Shown here in pieces: positions 11,933-23,174 of a stretch of 64,000 nucleotides of DNA. The stretch spans positions 67,245,345 to 67,309,344 of the forward strand of contig NC_092794.1 of NCBI RefSeq assembly GCF_918797505.1, read 5' to 3'. The notes under the pieces are model-generated. The model saw only the letters and a program-made list of their open reading frames with translations, ran no database searches and was not told the origin of the DNA. The stretch is from Bemisia tabaci (lineage: Eukaryota > Arthropoda > Insecta > Hemiptera > Aleyrodidae). Position 1 is the first letter of the stretch, and each line of letters starts with the position of its first letter. The position numbers and the translations under genes were made by a program.

Positions 11933-14900
11933 CTGAAAAATCAAAAAATGTGTTAACTACAGGTTTATGTAAGGTTACATTACGTAATATTTCTAATTTG
12001 CAAATAATAAATACAATGATAAGATAATAAGATTCCTTTTCTCTATCTCTCTTTTAATTCATTTTATTTCCTTTACTTCATTGTTTACCTGCGTCATTTA
12101 TTTTCGACCTTTTTAGTTGTCTTTTAACTTGATTCATTATGTTACTTATAATCTAATTGAGGGGCTTGGAGGATAAGGCGCATAAGTGCAGTTTTTTTAA
12201 AAAACTGAGATATTAGTGATTTCAAGTAAAACTAGTGGTAATGCACATTCTGTGTAAAATTCGCTCCCGAATTCTAATTTTTAAGCATCAAGAAGTCAGT
12301 TTGAACTTTTTCTTTCTGCTACAAGGATCCATGTTATTTCGAAACTTCAAACATGTAATTCTTGAAATAGCAAAAACTGCACTTTTGCGCCTTGTCCTCC
12401 AAACCCCTCAATTTACTTTACGGAGAGAGATGGGTAGGTAGAACTGGGGAAAGAAAAGAAGAGACGAAAGTCACAGCAGTCTGGATGCATCAATCATCAG
12501 TTGGCCCATTGGTTAGCATGTAAATATCTGTTGAATGGTGCAATTTTTTAGACTCCTCTTTTCTTTCCCCAGTTCTAATTGTCAGTAAGGGCTTTCGAGC
12601 CTCAGGTTAACGTCCAAGTCATGAGGTTTGCCTTTATAAGCTACAATAGAACTAGATTGTTAAATTTTGCGATTTTGAGTTATAGTAAGAGAAAGCTATC
12701 TATATCCTATGTATCATAGATGCTCAAGAGTAAAAGACATGGTTCTGGCCTGTCTTTCGATCATTGGAATACGAAAGCTTTAATGTTCACAGTCTGGCTA
12801 TTTAGAGTAACCGACTGAGTAACTCACACATTCTTGGATAACCACAAGCAGCGACAGCCCTGTGCATCTCATGTTCCAAACTAGGCTCGAACTGCCCAGG
12901 GCCCTAATTGCAGTTTTGGGCCCTTTAAAGATATAATGTAACCAAAGACATAGAGACGGAGCACTAGAAGAAAAAAATGAAACCACGTTTCCAACTGGCG
13001 GCAAGATCCTCGACAAGTTTGAAATTCAAATAAAAAGCGGCGATGGAATAAAATTACTAAAACAAAGTATTCTAGGTTGATTTTTTCTCAAATTCAATTA
13101 TCCACATATAATTTTTTAAGTTCAGATTATTTTTGGTCCATCATCGACCGATTAATCTCATATGGGAGTAACGATCATCTAGGACTGTAATGGCCTGTTT
13201 GAACCGGCAGGACCACCATGAGCAACAGAAAAACTCACTTCATCTGAGATCCTTGCTTGTAACCAAGCCAAAGTAAGTTAATTATAAAAAGTCACCCTCC
13301 TAACTTTATTTATTTGTTCGTTTTAGGCATCTAAAACGAGTGCTAAAACGAGTGACGAGTGTAGAGCAAGAAATGTGCAAAACTCTAGAGGACAAGTTCA
13401 AATCAAATTTCCGTTTGCTCCATGGATTCTCACGCTTATTTACACACTCACACAAGCACAGAGGCTAGGGCGGCTTCACTTCTCCCCCATGTTAGTAGAT
13501 ACGAGTGCTCCGTTTTCATGTTTTGGAATCTAACAGCCTCCGGTCAAAAAGGAAACTTGAGGTAAACTAAAATTCTGGAGCCTACAGATAGGCCCTTAGA
13601 ATGGATGAGACAGCATTAAGGTCATTCGGTGAGGAAAAGGAGTTGTCTCTGCGCATGGTCATGCTTCATTTCTTAAAATAAATGGAGAATTGAAAAAAAT
13701 GATTGATCCTTGTAATACAACTAAAGTGAAGGAACCAATTCCAGGTACCTTGTTCGTACTGTTCCATAAAAAAGGCTCCACCGCTAATGTTCTCAGAATT
13801 TTTCTTTGTTAATAATTTTGGTCCTCGAACTTAATGCAGCTGCATGTTTGTGCTTCTTGCTAAGCTAGCGTTCTATCAATGGTGCTTAAATAGGGCGTCT
13901 ACTAAAACAGGTTGGCCAAAAATCAGTACCTACTTTCACAGTACATTCCCAAGTAATTCAGTATACCTCGTAAATAGAAAAATTAAATACTTTTTCAGTG
14001 GGTAATCTCAACTTGACAATATTCGAAAAATTCCAAAAATTTTAATTACTCACTGAAATTGCGAAAAAAAAAAAAAAAAAAAAAATCCAGACCTTCTTGC
14101 GGAATTTCCGCACTCCTTCAGTACCTCCGGAATGCCCTTAACAAATCAGTACTATTTCCAGACTTGTAGACACACTGATAAAATAAAAGACTGATGACGA
14201 TCTAATTACCATTTTTTGGAATGTTTTGCACTGTTGAGAAGAATGCGTTGTTGGTTGAAAAACTGATGAACTATCTTGTACTTTGTTCTTTGTTGTTGTT
14301 GTTGTTACTTTGTAGGTTGGGTAAAAAGGGGCCAATACAACAGGAAATGAAACTGGAAAGAAACAAAAACAATTATCAAAAAATGGATGATGTAACAATT
14401 TAAAGGTAGATAGTGAATAGTAAATAATGGTGTGGGGAAGTCTAGGAGGTTCATCTATTTTTCTAATGAAAGGCACCAGATGAAAAATTTCAGCGGAGGA
14501 TGGATGGCAATAATGTGAGATTTCGGGAACCATGTTTAAAAGAGAAGTAGTTTGAGGGTCACTAGAATGATCTACCGTATGGTAGATCATGTATGGAAGG
14601 GACAACATGTTTCTAGAAAAGGTCATGAATACTTAAAGTCAACCAAAATGAGAATAAGTAAAGGTGGTAGTAGAAAATTTGTGGTATTTAGTGATTGGGG
14701 AACTAGATTTGATCTTTAATTTGTTAAAATGTAGTTGTGATAACAATGCTTGTTTTCTAATGTAATTGAATCGAACCTCAGCTACTCTAACAATAGTTCG
14801 TATCAACAAACATTTTTTCGTTGTACTTTCCTGATTTTTTTTTTTATTATTTTCAAGTTTTATTGACATGTAACAAGCCCCAAAGAAGGCTGCAGCATTG

Positions 14901-16381
14901 AAGATAAAATGATAGAATTGACGAAGGGAGCAATGAATAGCAATTTGATGGAAAAGTACAATGGTAACCCTCGCATGCAATCGCCACAGTTCCTGCTGGT
15001 GAATTGGGTTTGGCTCAATAATGTGTGTCAAGAGTTAAAGAGTGGGTGGGCTCTGTTCTTTCCTGGTTACTCTAATGATTCACTGTCCCTTCTTAAAATA
15101 TATTTCAATCAAAGATGCATTTATGGTTTCAACCAAGTATAAGTTGATAAGGGCTGCTGATAAAAATGACCTACGAGTTAACGTGTTACAATACTTACTG
15201 GCACCTCCCACAGGAGGATGACCCTGTGAAGGAAGGGGAAAATACAAAAATTTAGAGAGGGACACTGATTAAATAGAAAGAGAATCTAATCTGGCTTGTA
15301 AGGTTTCTCTTCATGCGGCGGGACATCATGAATGTTGTCGCCTCTACGAGCAAGGGGTAACCTCTTGGAACTGGTGTTAATAGCATATTGGCCATTTGAG
15401 AAAGTTACTGGGAGCTATGCATGTTCAGACGATGAACAACATAAGGTACAGATTAAATACAAATACCTTTCAACAGATGCAGAGCACAGCGTGACGGCTC
15501 TGAAAGATAACCCAACTCAAAAATCACACTGTGTATCTTGTGGACAGAAAACTCGATAGTTACTTGAATGGCATCAGAAAACAACACCACAATTATGATA
15601 ATTATTGATTTGAAATTCAATAATAAGGTGAGGGGCAGAGGACGATCAATTGAGAGGGATTCCGGAAGAAGGGGCCATAATGGTTCAGGTGTGCACATCC
15701 TCCAGGCAAAATCTATCTGGACCCACAGAGGAGCGTACCTTGGAGGATCGTTAGAGCCCTCGCCAAATAAGGTTACGCACTTCTAGACTTCGACAGAAGA
15801 TTGTCGGACATTACTTTAACATGTATAGTAAATGGAATAACCAAAGCGAGCAGATCTTCAGTCGCAATCTACACGTGCGTAAACTCATTTATCGTGGACT
15901 CTTGATGCTTGTCCCAACAAAACAGATCAGATAAACGAAGTTGAGCAAGTTAAATGGGCCTTCTTACAGGAACTCTAGCCAATAGCAAAATATTCTTGAA
16001 CAGCAATCAGTGGTAAAGCCTGATGAGTCTTAAGTCAGATTCAATTGCCTCATGGAGCCTGTCTACTCGTAGCAGGGTTATAGGGGCTACCAAAACCCAA
16101 TCAGCAAAAGTGAATGAAAAATCTTGAAAGTACTGTTAGTACAGTTTATTAATAAGTCTAATCTTAATCGTAATCTTAAATCAGCTTCGATGGCCTCATG
16201 GGGTCAGCCAAGTCGAAAGAAGGTCCAAAAACTTCAGCTCCTTCATGAGATCTGATTGTTCACAGTCATTAAAAGAGAGGTAAGAGACAAATAATAATCT
16301 TGAAAATTAAAAGGGCAAAGAGAGAAGAATAAATATAAGTATATACCTACAAAATTAACTGGAGAAGGTGGCCGTTCCGGC
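11933..16381. other. Outer right arm, mirror of 689-5137
   Basis: No independent gene. One clear single-base difference from the left arm lies in the motif tgattg(g/c)tgttc (near 1068 and 16002). All short open frames here are reverse-complement twins of left-arm frames. Confidence 0.5.
12155..12413. repeat. Short MITE (right-arm copy)
   Basis: Exact mirror position (coordinate sum 17070) of the MITE at 4657-4915, with the same roughly 40-bp inverted termini. Confidence 0.7.
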
Positions 16382-16387
16382 CGTTCG
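16382..16387. repeat. Right copy of 6-bp direct repeat CGTTCG
   Basis: Directly follows the last mirrored base of the giant palindrome (16381) and equals the hexamer at 683-688. Confidence 0.5.
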
Positions 16388-16797
16388 CCGTTAGAGCTTT
16401 AGGCGCCGGGAGCTGCACTGCAGACTGCACAGTGCACACTACTAACTACTAACTGCTAAAGTGCATAATGCGCGGGAAATTGGGATGCAAACAAAATTCC
16501 AAAAAATTCACTACTTCTCCTTCTTCATTTTCATTTCGACAGGGTCCAGTTCGTTGCCTAAACAGGGAACGCCGGGGTCGCGCGAGAAATTATGGGTGGT
16601 AGGCAGAGTTAAGAAATTTCATGAAAGATTATAAAAAGAAATTTCATTTAACACGCAGAATTCAGGATTAAACCCTTGAAACTTATGAATCTCCTTAAGT
16701 TCATTTATAGGAACGTGGTAAACTGTGAAAGGGAACTTTAGAAATGCCCAGAAAGTTGAGTAAAACAGCAAAAACATAATTTTGAATTTTTTTTCTT
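16388..16797. other. Flank between two palindromes, no gene seen
   Basis: Moderately GC-rich at first (gcgccgggagctgcactgcag) with tgcac/ctaacta micro-repeats, then AT-rich. No open frame of note. A short aagaaatttcat motif near 16640 recurs many times at 18380-18470. Confidence 0.4.
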
Positions 16798-17944
16798 AAA
16801 GGACTAGGTACGTGCAAAACGGGCCATTTGGGGCTCGGGGCGGATACCTTTGAGACTTGTCCTATTCATTCACCTAACAATGCCCCATCTTTTCCCAAAG
16901 TTTCAAGCCCCCCAAAAATTTTGGGGAGACGCGGCGGGGGGTCAAAGTTAAAAGCCGGCAAAATTTTCGCGAATTTATTACTCAAAAACCAAGAAGTTTT
17001 GGAAAACGCGGTTTAAACGAGCGTATTCAGCGTGACGAGAGCTTTCAGAAAATGTATAACATCATAGGGTTTTGTCAACTTCAGCTCGAGTTATCGCCTC
17101 CGAAGCGCCGGAACGCTCAAAAAAGACCCCTTATTTTTTCACGTTTGGGCCGATTTAAAAAAAAGCCATTTTTTTATTTTGATGAAAAACTGATATGTTG
17201 TTCCTGACTCTCTGTAGCCCCTCTGGCTCTTTACCGCATGCTGGGGAAATGTTTTGGTCGCGAGTTATAAGAGCGGAAAGGAGCGAAGGTCGGAAAATCG
17301 GCTATTTTAAACTGCGCGCGGCGACGGATCAGGAGACATGTGGCAACAATGCGAGGTCGGCAGAGGAGTGTGATTCGCCGAACTTAGTAGGAGGGGACGT
17401 TTTCCCTCCGATCAACGCCGCGCGCGCAGTTTAAAATAGCCGATTTTTCCGACCTTCGCTCCTTTCCGCTCTTATAACTCGCGACCAAAACATTTCCCCA
17501 GCATGCGGTAAAGAGCCAGAGGGGCTACAGAGAGTCAGGAACAACATATCAGTTTTTCATCAAAATAAAAAAATGGCTTTTTTTTAAATCGGCCCAAACG
17601 TGAAAAAATAAGGGGTCTTTTTTGAGCGTTCCGGCGCTTCGGAGGCGATAACTCGAGCTGAAGTTGACAAAACCCTATGATGTTATACATTTTCTGAAAG
17701 CTCTCGTCACGCTGAATACGCTCGTTTAAACCGCGTTTTCCAAAACTTCTTGGTTTTTGAGTAATAAATTCGCGAAAATTTTGCCGGCTTTTAACTTTGA
17801 CCCCCCGCCGCGTCTCCCCAAAATTTTTGGGGGGCTTGAAACTTTGGGAAAAGATGGGGCATTGTTAGGTGAATGAATAGGACAAGTCTCAAAGGTATCC
17901 GCCCCGAGCCCCAAATGGCCCGTTTTGCACGTACCTAGTCCTTT
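16798..17944. mobile_element. 1.15-kb palindromic (foldback) element
   Basis: The arms 16798-17323 and 17416-17944 are inverted repeats of 526 and 529 bp around a 92-bp loop. The outermost matching bases are aaaggactagg / cctagtccttt. Arm differences are very few: an extra A near 17450 and an extra CG near 17425 on the right. No target duplication is evident, so superfamily cannot be assigned. It encodes nothing recognisable; open frames in the arms are mirrored. The neighbouring giant palindrome ends only 410 bp away. Confidence 0.8.
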
Positions 17945-19290
17945 GGTTGAACACACAGCGCACAGTCGTACCAGTTGAACACCAAAATAAATTTTACGGA
18001 TAAAGTAAGACGTTAGCTTTCATATTTGGAGCAAAACAAATTTCTTGACTATAAAGAATCCTAGTACCCCCTAATAGTATATCGTTCTATTTTGGTACAA
18101 AAGAGAGGGATCTTGAACTATCTTTGAAACAATTTAAATGATTTTTTCATTTGTCTCTGATTTTTTTCAGAAATTAACAGTTTGAAATTTGAAGTTAGGG
18201 TCCCCGGTTCCCCTCCCCTTGATAAGCCAGAACTGCCAGAAGAGAAAGAGTAAGAGAAGACCAGAAGAGAAAAGCTGAGAGAAGACCGCGCTCCAACTGG
18301 TCTAATTGACGAATATTATTCTCTTTAAAAATAAAAACAAATTCTGTTAGAAAAAATAAGCATTTTTGACATTTTGTCGGTCGAAAGAAATTTCATTGGG
18401 AAAAAAGAAATTTCATGAAATTTCTTGTGAAATTTCATGAAATTTCATTCGATGAAATTTCTTTTAGCAACTCTGGTGGTAGGGCGAAGGGTATGGAACG
18501 TCGTTTGGGACTTTACTATAACAGCACTCTCGCTCGTAAATGTGAAGACAGCGGTGAGACAATATTACGTCAGGAGGGACTTTAGCCTACGTCACCCAAT
18601 ATCGCGTTCCCAGTCAGTCCGCAATATTTTAAAAACATTTTAAAAATATTTTCATTATTGCTATTAAAATATCCTCTGAAAAATATTGATACAACTTTTT
18701 TAAAATAGTTTTAAAAAATATTTTTGAAAAAGTTTTAAATAACATTGCTAAAAAATTTTGAAAATAATTGGAAAATACTTTTAAAAAATAATTTACATAG
18801 CAATATTGTAAAAATATTTAATGTAATCATTTATAAAATGAAAGCATAAAAATATTTTTATAATATTGTCACGTAAATAATTTTTAAAAAATATTTTCCA
18901 ACTATTTTCAAAAATATTTCAAAACTTTTTTATGGGGTGATATCAGGGTCAAAAGTATACAATATATATAAACAAAAAAATTTAATATATTTGTTAATTT
19001 TATATAGGTCGACGTAAATTCTTTATGAATTTTCTTTTTTCCTCCATATAAAACGTATTTTTATTTATCAATCCTCCGTTTTATACAAATATACCGTGAA
19101 AAATACACGGCAGCGAATATTACTTATATACATGACATTTTTTATTTATATTTTTTTATATATAAATTTTTTTAAAAATACCATTTTTTTAATTTTTTAC
19201 AATTAATAATAAAAAAAAAATATTTTATATATAAAATATTCGCCCGCGTCAAACTCAACATCCATCGCTTACCGCCACGTTGCCGCGCCG
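17945..19290. other. AT-rich stretch with short inverted repeats, no gene
   Basis: 18360-18470 contains about six copies of gaaatttcat in both orientations. 18630-18930 is a run of attt/aaat elements with many local inversions (taaaaatattt and complements). 18490-18515 (atggaacgtcgtttgggactt) matches 57344 onward (atggaacgtcgcctgggactt), so a dispersed repeat passes through. No coding frame of weight. Confidence 0.5.
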
Positions 19291-21156
19291 TCCCAAGTTT
19301 TCGAGCCACTACTTTTGTGAGATGGCTAGTACAATCTCGATGAATTCAGGTTTTTAGGTTATGTTATGATTCGAACTTGATTGTTGATTTTCATTCCTTT
19401 GAAACTTTTCTCTGTATTCTCCTACAAAAGTATCTACTTGTACACTTGGTGTAACTTCTTAGAATGGAATAGTTCGGTAAAATGTGGAATAGTTCGGGTT
19501 GGATATCCTTCTAAGTGTAATCGCTTCACCTACTCAAAGGTTCTATTTCTCTCTTCTGTAGGTATACGGCTGAGTCAAATCAATTAGTGTTGCACGTAAA
19601 GGCATTAGTTATCAGTGGCTGCCTGTTTTATAAGGTTTACTTGACTGTTTTTGATCTGATTTGGTGTAAATGCTACTCCACATTAAAAGATTAGCATTTG
19701 CTTAAACCAGAATCAATGCCTAGCATACTTGGACTGAAAGGTGAGCGCTTAAGGACTGAGATAAGTTAATATCAAGGTAACGCTGATTGACAGCAATGTG
19801 GCTTAAAATTAGAACTCATATTTATGCATGCATTCTTTATAAGTCTGTAAAATCATGTATTATTTGGTTTCACTACTGCATGCTAATTATTGAAACTGAT
19901 AGACAAAATAAGAAGGGGACAATCCTATTGGTGGAAATATAGAGAAATGGATGTGTATAAAGAGTGAAATGATAGACTAAGCATCGAATGCTCACAAGCT
20001 CCCCTTCGCATGTCTATAGTGTCACACCGTTTTTCTATCAATTTCCATAGTTCCACCGAAAGGATCGCTACATTTGTCTTTGTCCATAGGTTTCAACAAA
20101 CATTGTGCAGGGCCATTTGTTATGCTCCCCAGGTGAATGCAGTCATGTTTTCTGAGGGATTAGTAATTCCTTACCCACTAAAAACCCATTGCAGCCGTAT
20201 CCTTAGGTACCTATGTGCAGCTGATGATTCTAGAAAGAACAGCTCTAATGAATTTCCTCTCTGTAAAAATACCGCATTCTTTGAAAACGAACCTTTCCAG
20301 TCAAAATACTCAAATTAATGGGAAACCTACGGTCGTGGTATCGATCATTTCCCACAGCTTCAAATGGCTTAGCCATTGACGCACTGCGATTTACGCCGCA
20401 CAGTGGTATGAGCAAACAGTAAAGGTCGGACATCAAGGTGTTGACTGAAAATCTTAAATTTTGGTACGTGTTTATTCAAAGAAACTAACCTGAAAGGCTG
20501 TCTCTTAACAGAAATTTTATGAAAGAACCAGTGAAGCCACTCATAAACCTTCTCGTTTCTAGTTTCGATCTTATAAGTTTCCGAAGTTATTAGTTTGTGT
20601 TCGACCTTTCCTGCTGGCCCGGACCAGTGTGCGCCGCGTCTGTCCAGCACGGGATTTAAAGAAATAGAGTGTAAAAATAATTAAAAGTTGAACTTTCTGA
20701 ATGTTGAGAAGCTTGCTAGGAAGCCACCTAGGTATTAAGAGGTCTCCTCCATTGTAATGTGGGCGTAAGTTCTTCCATATATTTCAAAAAGCATAATAAT
20801 GAGACAAATTAGTTCTTTATGCAATTGTAATTTAAATGTGGGACGTTTAATGCCGAATTATCGGTCTTTTACTTAAGTATATTTACTCATGGGACTTAAC
20901 TATTAAAAACTAAACTTATTCCTATCGGAATTGCTCTTTTTACAAACTGCGCGTTGCGCTTCGTTTCTTTGCACAGAGAAAAATTTCAATGATTTTCCTA
21001 GTAAGTGTGCGAAATAATTTGGTATTAGTTTCCGTTATTTCTTAATGTAGCTCATATAATTCGTCGTTCCCCCCACACAAGGGCGCCTCTGAACCACCTC
21101 ATGAGCTCTCGGAAGAATGGTTTCCTATTTGAATCACGGCTCACGTGTGAATCGAT
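19291..21156. other. Unassigned region, only weak exon signals
   Basis: A GC-richer patch at 19245-19320 precedes an ATG at 19322 whose frame closes after 11 codons; a gt-like donor there (cag|gttttt) is poor. A frame of 102 codons at 20010-20318 (+) shows no recognisable domain. Apart from the exon candidate at 20490-20637, I see nothing supported. Confidence 0.35.
20490..20637 (-). CDS. Possible internal exon, unrecognised
   Basis: On the minus strand an open frame containing KVEHKLITSETYKIETRNEK runs into a good donor, cag|gttagt, at 20490/20489. Upstream a moderate pyrimidine stretch ends in ctggacag, which could be the acceptor. The encoded segment is charged and hydrophilic, then aromatic (EWLHWFFHKI). 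I do not recognise a family. No partner exon could be identified on either side, so this may be chance. Confidence 0.2.
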
Positions 21157-21192
21157 CGTAGGGGTGTGTCTCGATCGAGACACACCCCTACG
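21157..21192. repeat. 36-bp perfect palindrome
   Basis: The arms cgtaggggtgtgtctcga and tcgagacacacccctacg are exact complements with no loop. Perfect spacer-free palindromes of this length are unusual and unstable; it could be a protein-binding dyad, a remnant of two abutting TIRs, or a hairpin-forming site. The next 100 bases contain gaattga/gaaattga micro-repeats. Confidence 0.9.
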
Positions 21193-21935
21193 TGAGCGAA
21201 ACAACGAAATATGAACTTGAAACGAAATGAATTGAATGAATTGAATTGAAATTGAAATTGAACATGTGATTGAAATTTTTCAAATTGGGGACTGTAAACT
21301 TTGTGTAAAAATGTGTGTTGAAATTTGCCTGAACGACGCGGCGAGAAACCCTCCATTGCAGCGCTGCTTTTTCACTTAAAAGTGATTACTGATCGACTTA
21401 TCTAGACGAAAAAATGAAATTTGTGAAACTCTGAAATATAATTTTTGGGTAACTGAATTTTCAAGCAAGGAAAAGGGCGCGCGAGCACCGCGACGCTTCC
21501 GAGACTGTGACTAAAAAATTAAAATTAAAAAATTAAATTGCCGTGAATTTGTTGATAAATTACTCAAGATTGTCTCTATTTGGTGCTCGATCCCGGTAGT
21601 TCGCCATCCTCTCGCGTCCCTCTCCGTGCGAAAATTAAGTTCCCGTATTTTGATAAGAGTTGAAATTATTTCTGCGCATTTCATCGTGAAGAATGGACGC
21701 ATTTCCATCGAACGGGGCTGCACGCACCGCAACATGAACCGTATTGTGCACGTGATCATAAGGGATCTAGGGTTCACGTCTCAATGCTCGCAGCTCCGCT
21801 CGGCAAAAAATGTACTCATTTAATTTTTCGAAAGATGCTCTGTATAAGGTATTCTTTCTACTAAGTTGATGAGACAAATTGACAACGCTCCCGGATCATA
21901 TGTCTCTTCGCCATTGCGTAGATATGCGTTGCTCT
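21193..21935. other. No gene seen
   Basis: Contains ttgaattgaaattgaa-type micro-repeats at 21225-21275 and a frame of 88 codons on the minus strand (21511-21777) without recognisable features. Confidence 0.4.
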
Positions 21936-22067
21936 CAATTTGCTGTTTCCGCGACACAAAGATGCATCCAAACTCTCGGGTGAGATCTGTTTCACGTATG
22001 ACTGCTGGATCTCTGCGTCTCATCTCGTGGCTGGGATGCATCTCGGTGCCGCAGGAGCAGCAAATTG
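21936..22067. repeat. 132-nt imperfect hairpin
   Basis: caatttgctg at 21936 pairs with cagcaaattg at 22058, and further in agatgcatcc pairs with ggatgcatct, with mismatches and bulges between. The shape resembles a precursor-type hairpin or an old short-TIR element. Nothing beyond the fold supports an RNA gene. Open frames on both strands here are a consequence of the symmetry. Confidence 0.5.
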
Positions 22068-22496
22068 TGTTGCTGGTGAACAAGTTTGCTGAGAAAATGT
22101 TGAATTTTATGAACGTAGATCAATTGGACTGTGCAAATTCTAGCCCGGTTCTAGAACAACGCATGTCCCATTAGTCCCCCTATGCACACAAGTGTTTTTC
22201 CATAGAGGTCAAATTTTCTGGTTTCAAACTGCAATTTGCAGTCAAGCTAAAAGGTAAATTTTTGGGAAATTGCTGATGAAAAAGGAAGAAAAACAAGGCT
22301 AAGGTTCGCTGATCAACCGTCTAGCTCTTCCCGAGCTGTTTGAGTTTATACTTTAAAAGCGCGTTACTCATTTAGAATCTCAATAAAAAAGTAAGATAAT
22401 AGATAATAAACACATTTATCAAATTAGGGCGTATGCCTGAAAATCATTTTCCGTGAAGAAAATGTTTTAAGGTGGATTTCTTGTTGTGAAGTGAAA
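22068..22496. other. No gene seen
   Basis: AT-rich stretch including caataaaaaagt near 22380. It should contain the 3' end of the LTR-retroelement remnant to the right, but no LTR could be matched to the other side. Confidence 0.35.
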
Positions 22497-23054
22497 TTAT
22501 GGAAAGAAAGAGGAAATCTGGCGCAAAAATTGACTGAAAATGGTGGTGAGAGCTGGAGAGTGTAAGGAAGTGGAGAACATGCTTTTTTTCTTTCGTTTAC
22601 GTGATTTAGAGAAAGTTTGACGGGGAACGAAGTTTCTTCTCTGCCGAGTAAAGGTTCTTGGTTGTTCTTTTTTCAAAAATTGTGTAAATTTTTTAAATTT
22701 ACATTTACGAAGTACTTGATAGTACTGGGATTTTCCAGGTTGTAAAAATGTTTGCCACACTTTCAGACGGTCTCTAAGTGAATTCACCAGTAACATAGAG
22801 GAAGAGAGGAAGCAGTAACATGTGTTGAAGGCACAAATGCGAACTGCATTCGCCGTTGCTTCGAAATATTGGTGTAATGGGTTTTTTAGATGTGTTAGCC
22901 ATTCTTTAATCGTCATTACTGCGCAAGCAAGGGCACAGCAGATTACAAGAATTGGAGGTAAATTTTTATTTTGAGGCAATTTATTAAATTTGTCGGCAAA
23001 TTTTTCATCAGAAGGAGAACTCATCTGTACGTTGGGTGGTTTAGTACGTTCCAT
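22497..23054 (-). CDS. Unrecognised 185-residue frame at the 3' side of the retroelement
   Basis: Begins at ATG with a hydrophilic leader, then a hydrophobic stretch (residues about 33-47, PPILVICCALACAVM) that could cross a membrane, and ends in a very basic C-terminus with RKRKKK. Its place after the deleted pol is where an envelope-like or accessory frame would sit, but I see no diagnostic motif and do not call it envelope. It may be a relic or a chance frame. Confidence 0.3.
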   Translation of the reverse strand: MERTKPPNVQMSSPSDEKFADKFNKLPQNKNLPPILVICCALACAVMTIKEWLTHLKNPLHQYFEATANAVRICAFNTCYCFLSSSMLLVNSLRDRLKVWQTFLQPGKSQYYQVLRKCKFKKFTQFLKKEQPRTFTRQRRNFVPRQTFSKSRKRKKKSMFSTSLHSPALTTIFSQFLRQISSFFP

Positions 23055-23174
23055 CCCTGTAGGCGAATTCGTTGATTTTCGTTGAACTAATTCCCCTATG
23101 CAATCCGCAGTACATGCTCCTCGTTTTAACTCAGTTATGCTGCTCAGTAAATTACGAGGTGTTGATAGGCGATG

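Larger units (their letters stand above)
689..16381. mobile_element. Giant 15.7-kb palindromic (foldback) element carrying HECT-like gene copies
   Basis: The sequence from 689 to 8569 is mirrored by 8599 to 16381, with a 29-bp spacer. Paired positions sum to 17070 in the outer arms and 17168-17169 in the inner arms. The 99-bp step is explained by one extra 96-bp repeat unit plus one CAA triplet in the left gene copy. Apart from that I found only a 1-bp homopolymer difference (T10 versus A11 near 8337/8824) and a G/C difference near 1068, so the arms are nearly identical. The ends read GCCGGAACGG / CCGTTCCGGC and are flanked by CGTTCG on both sides. Length, long TIRs and 6-bp TSD recall Maverick/Polinton, but no polymerase B, integrase, protease or capsid gene is present. 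Alternatives are a genomic inverted duplication or an assembly/amplification fold-back. Confidence 0.6.

Noticed and set aside
689..16381. Calling the giant palindrome a Maverick/Polinton
   Set aside because: Size and 6-bp repeat fit, but none of the hallmark genes is present, and the repeat lies in locally repetitive flanks.
19322..19357. GC-rich leader and ATG as a first exon
   Set aside because: Frame closes after 11 codons and the possible donor (gttttt) is poor.
22497..23054. Envelope gene of the LTR element
   Set aside because: Position fits and there is one hydrophobic stretch, but no signal peptide, cleavage motif or recognised family.
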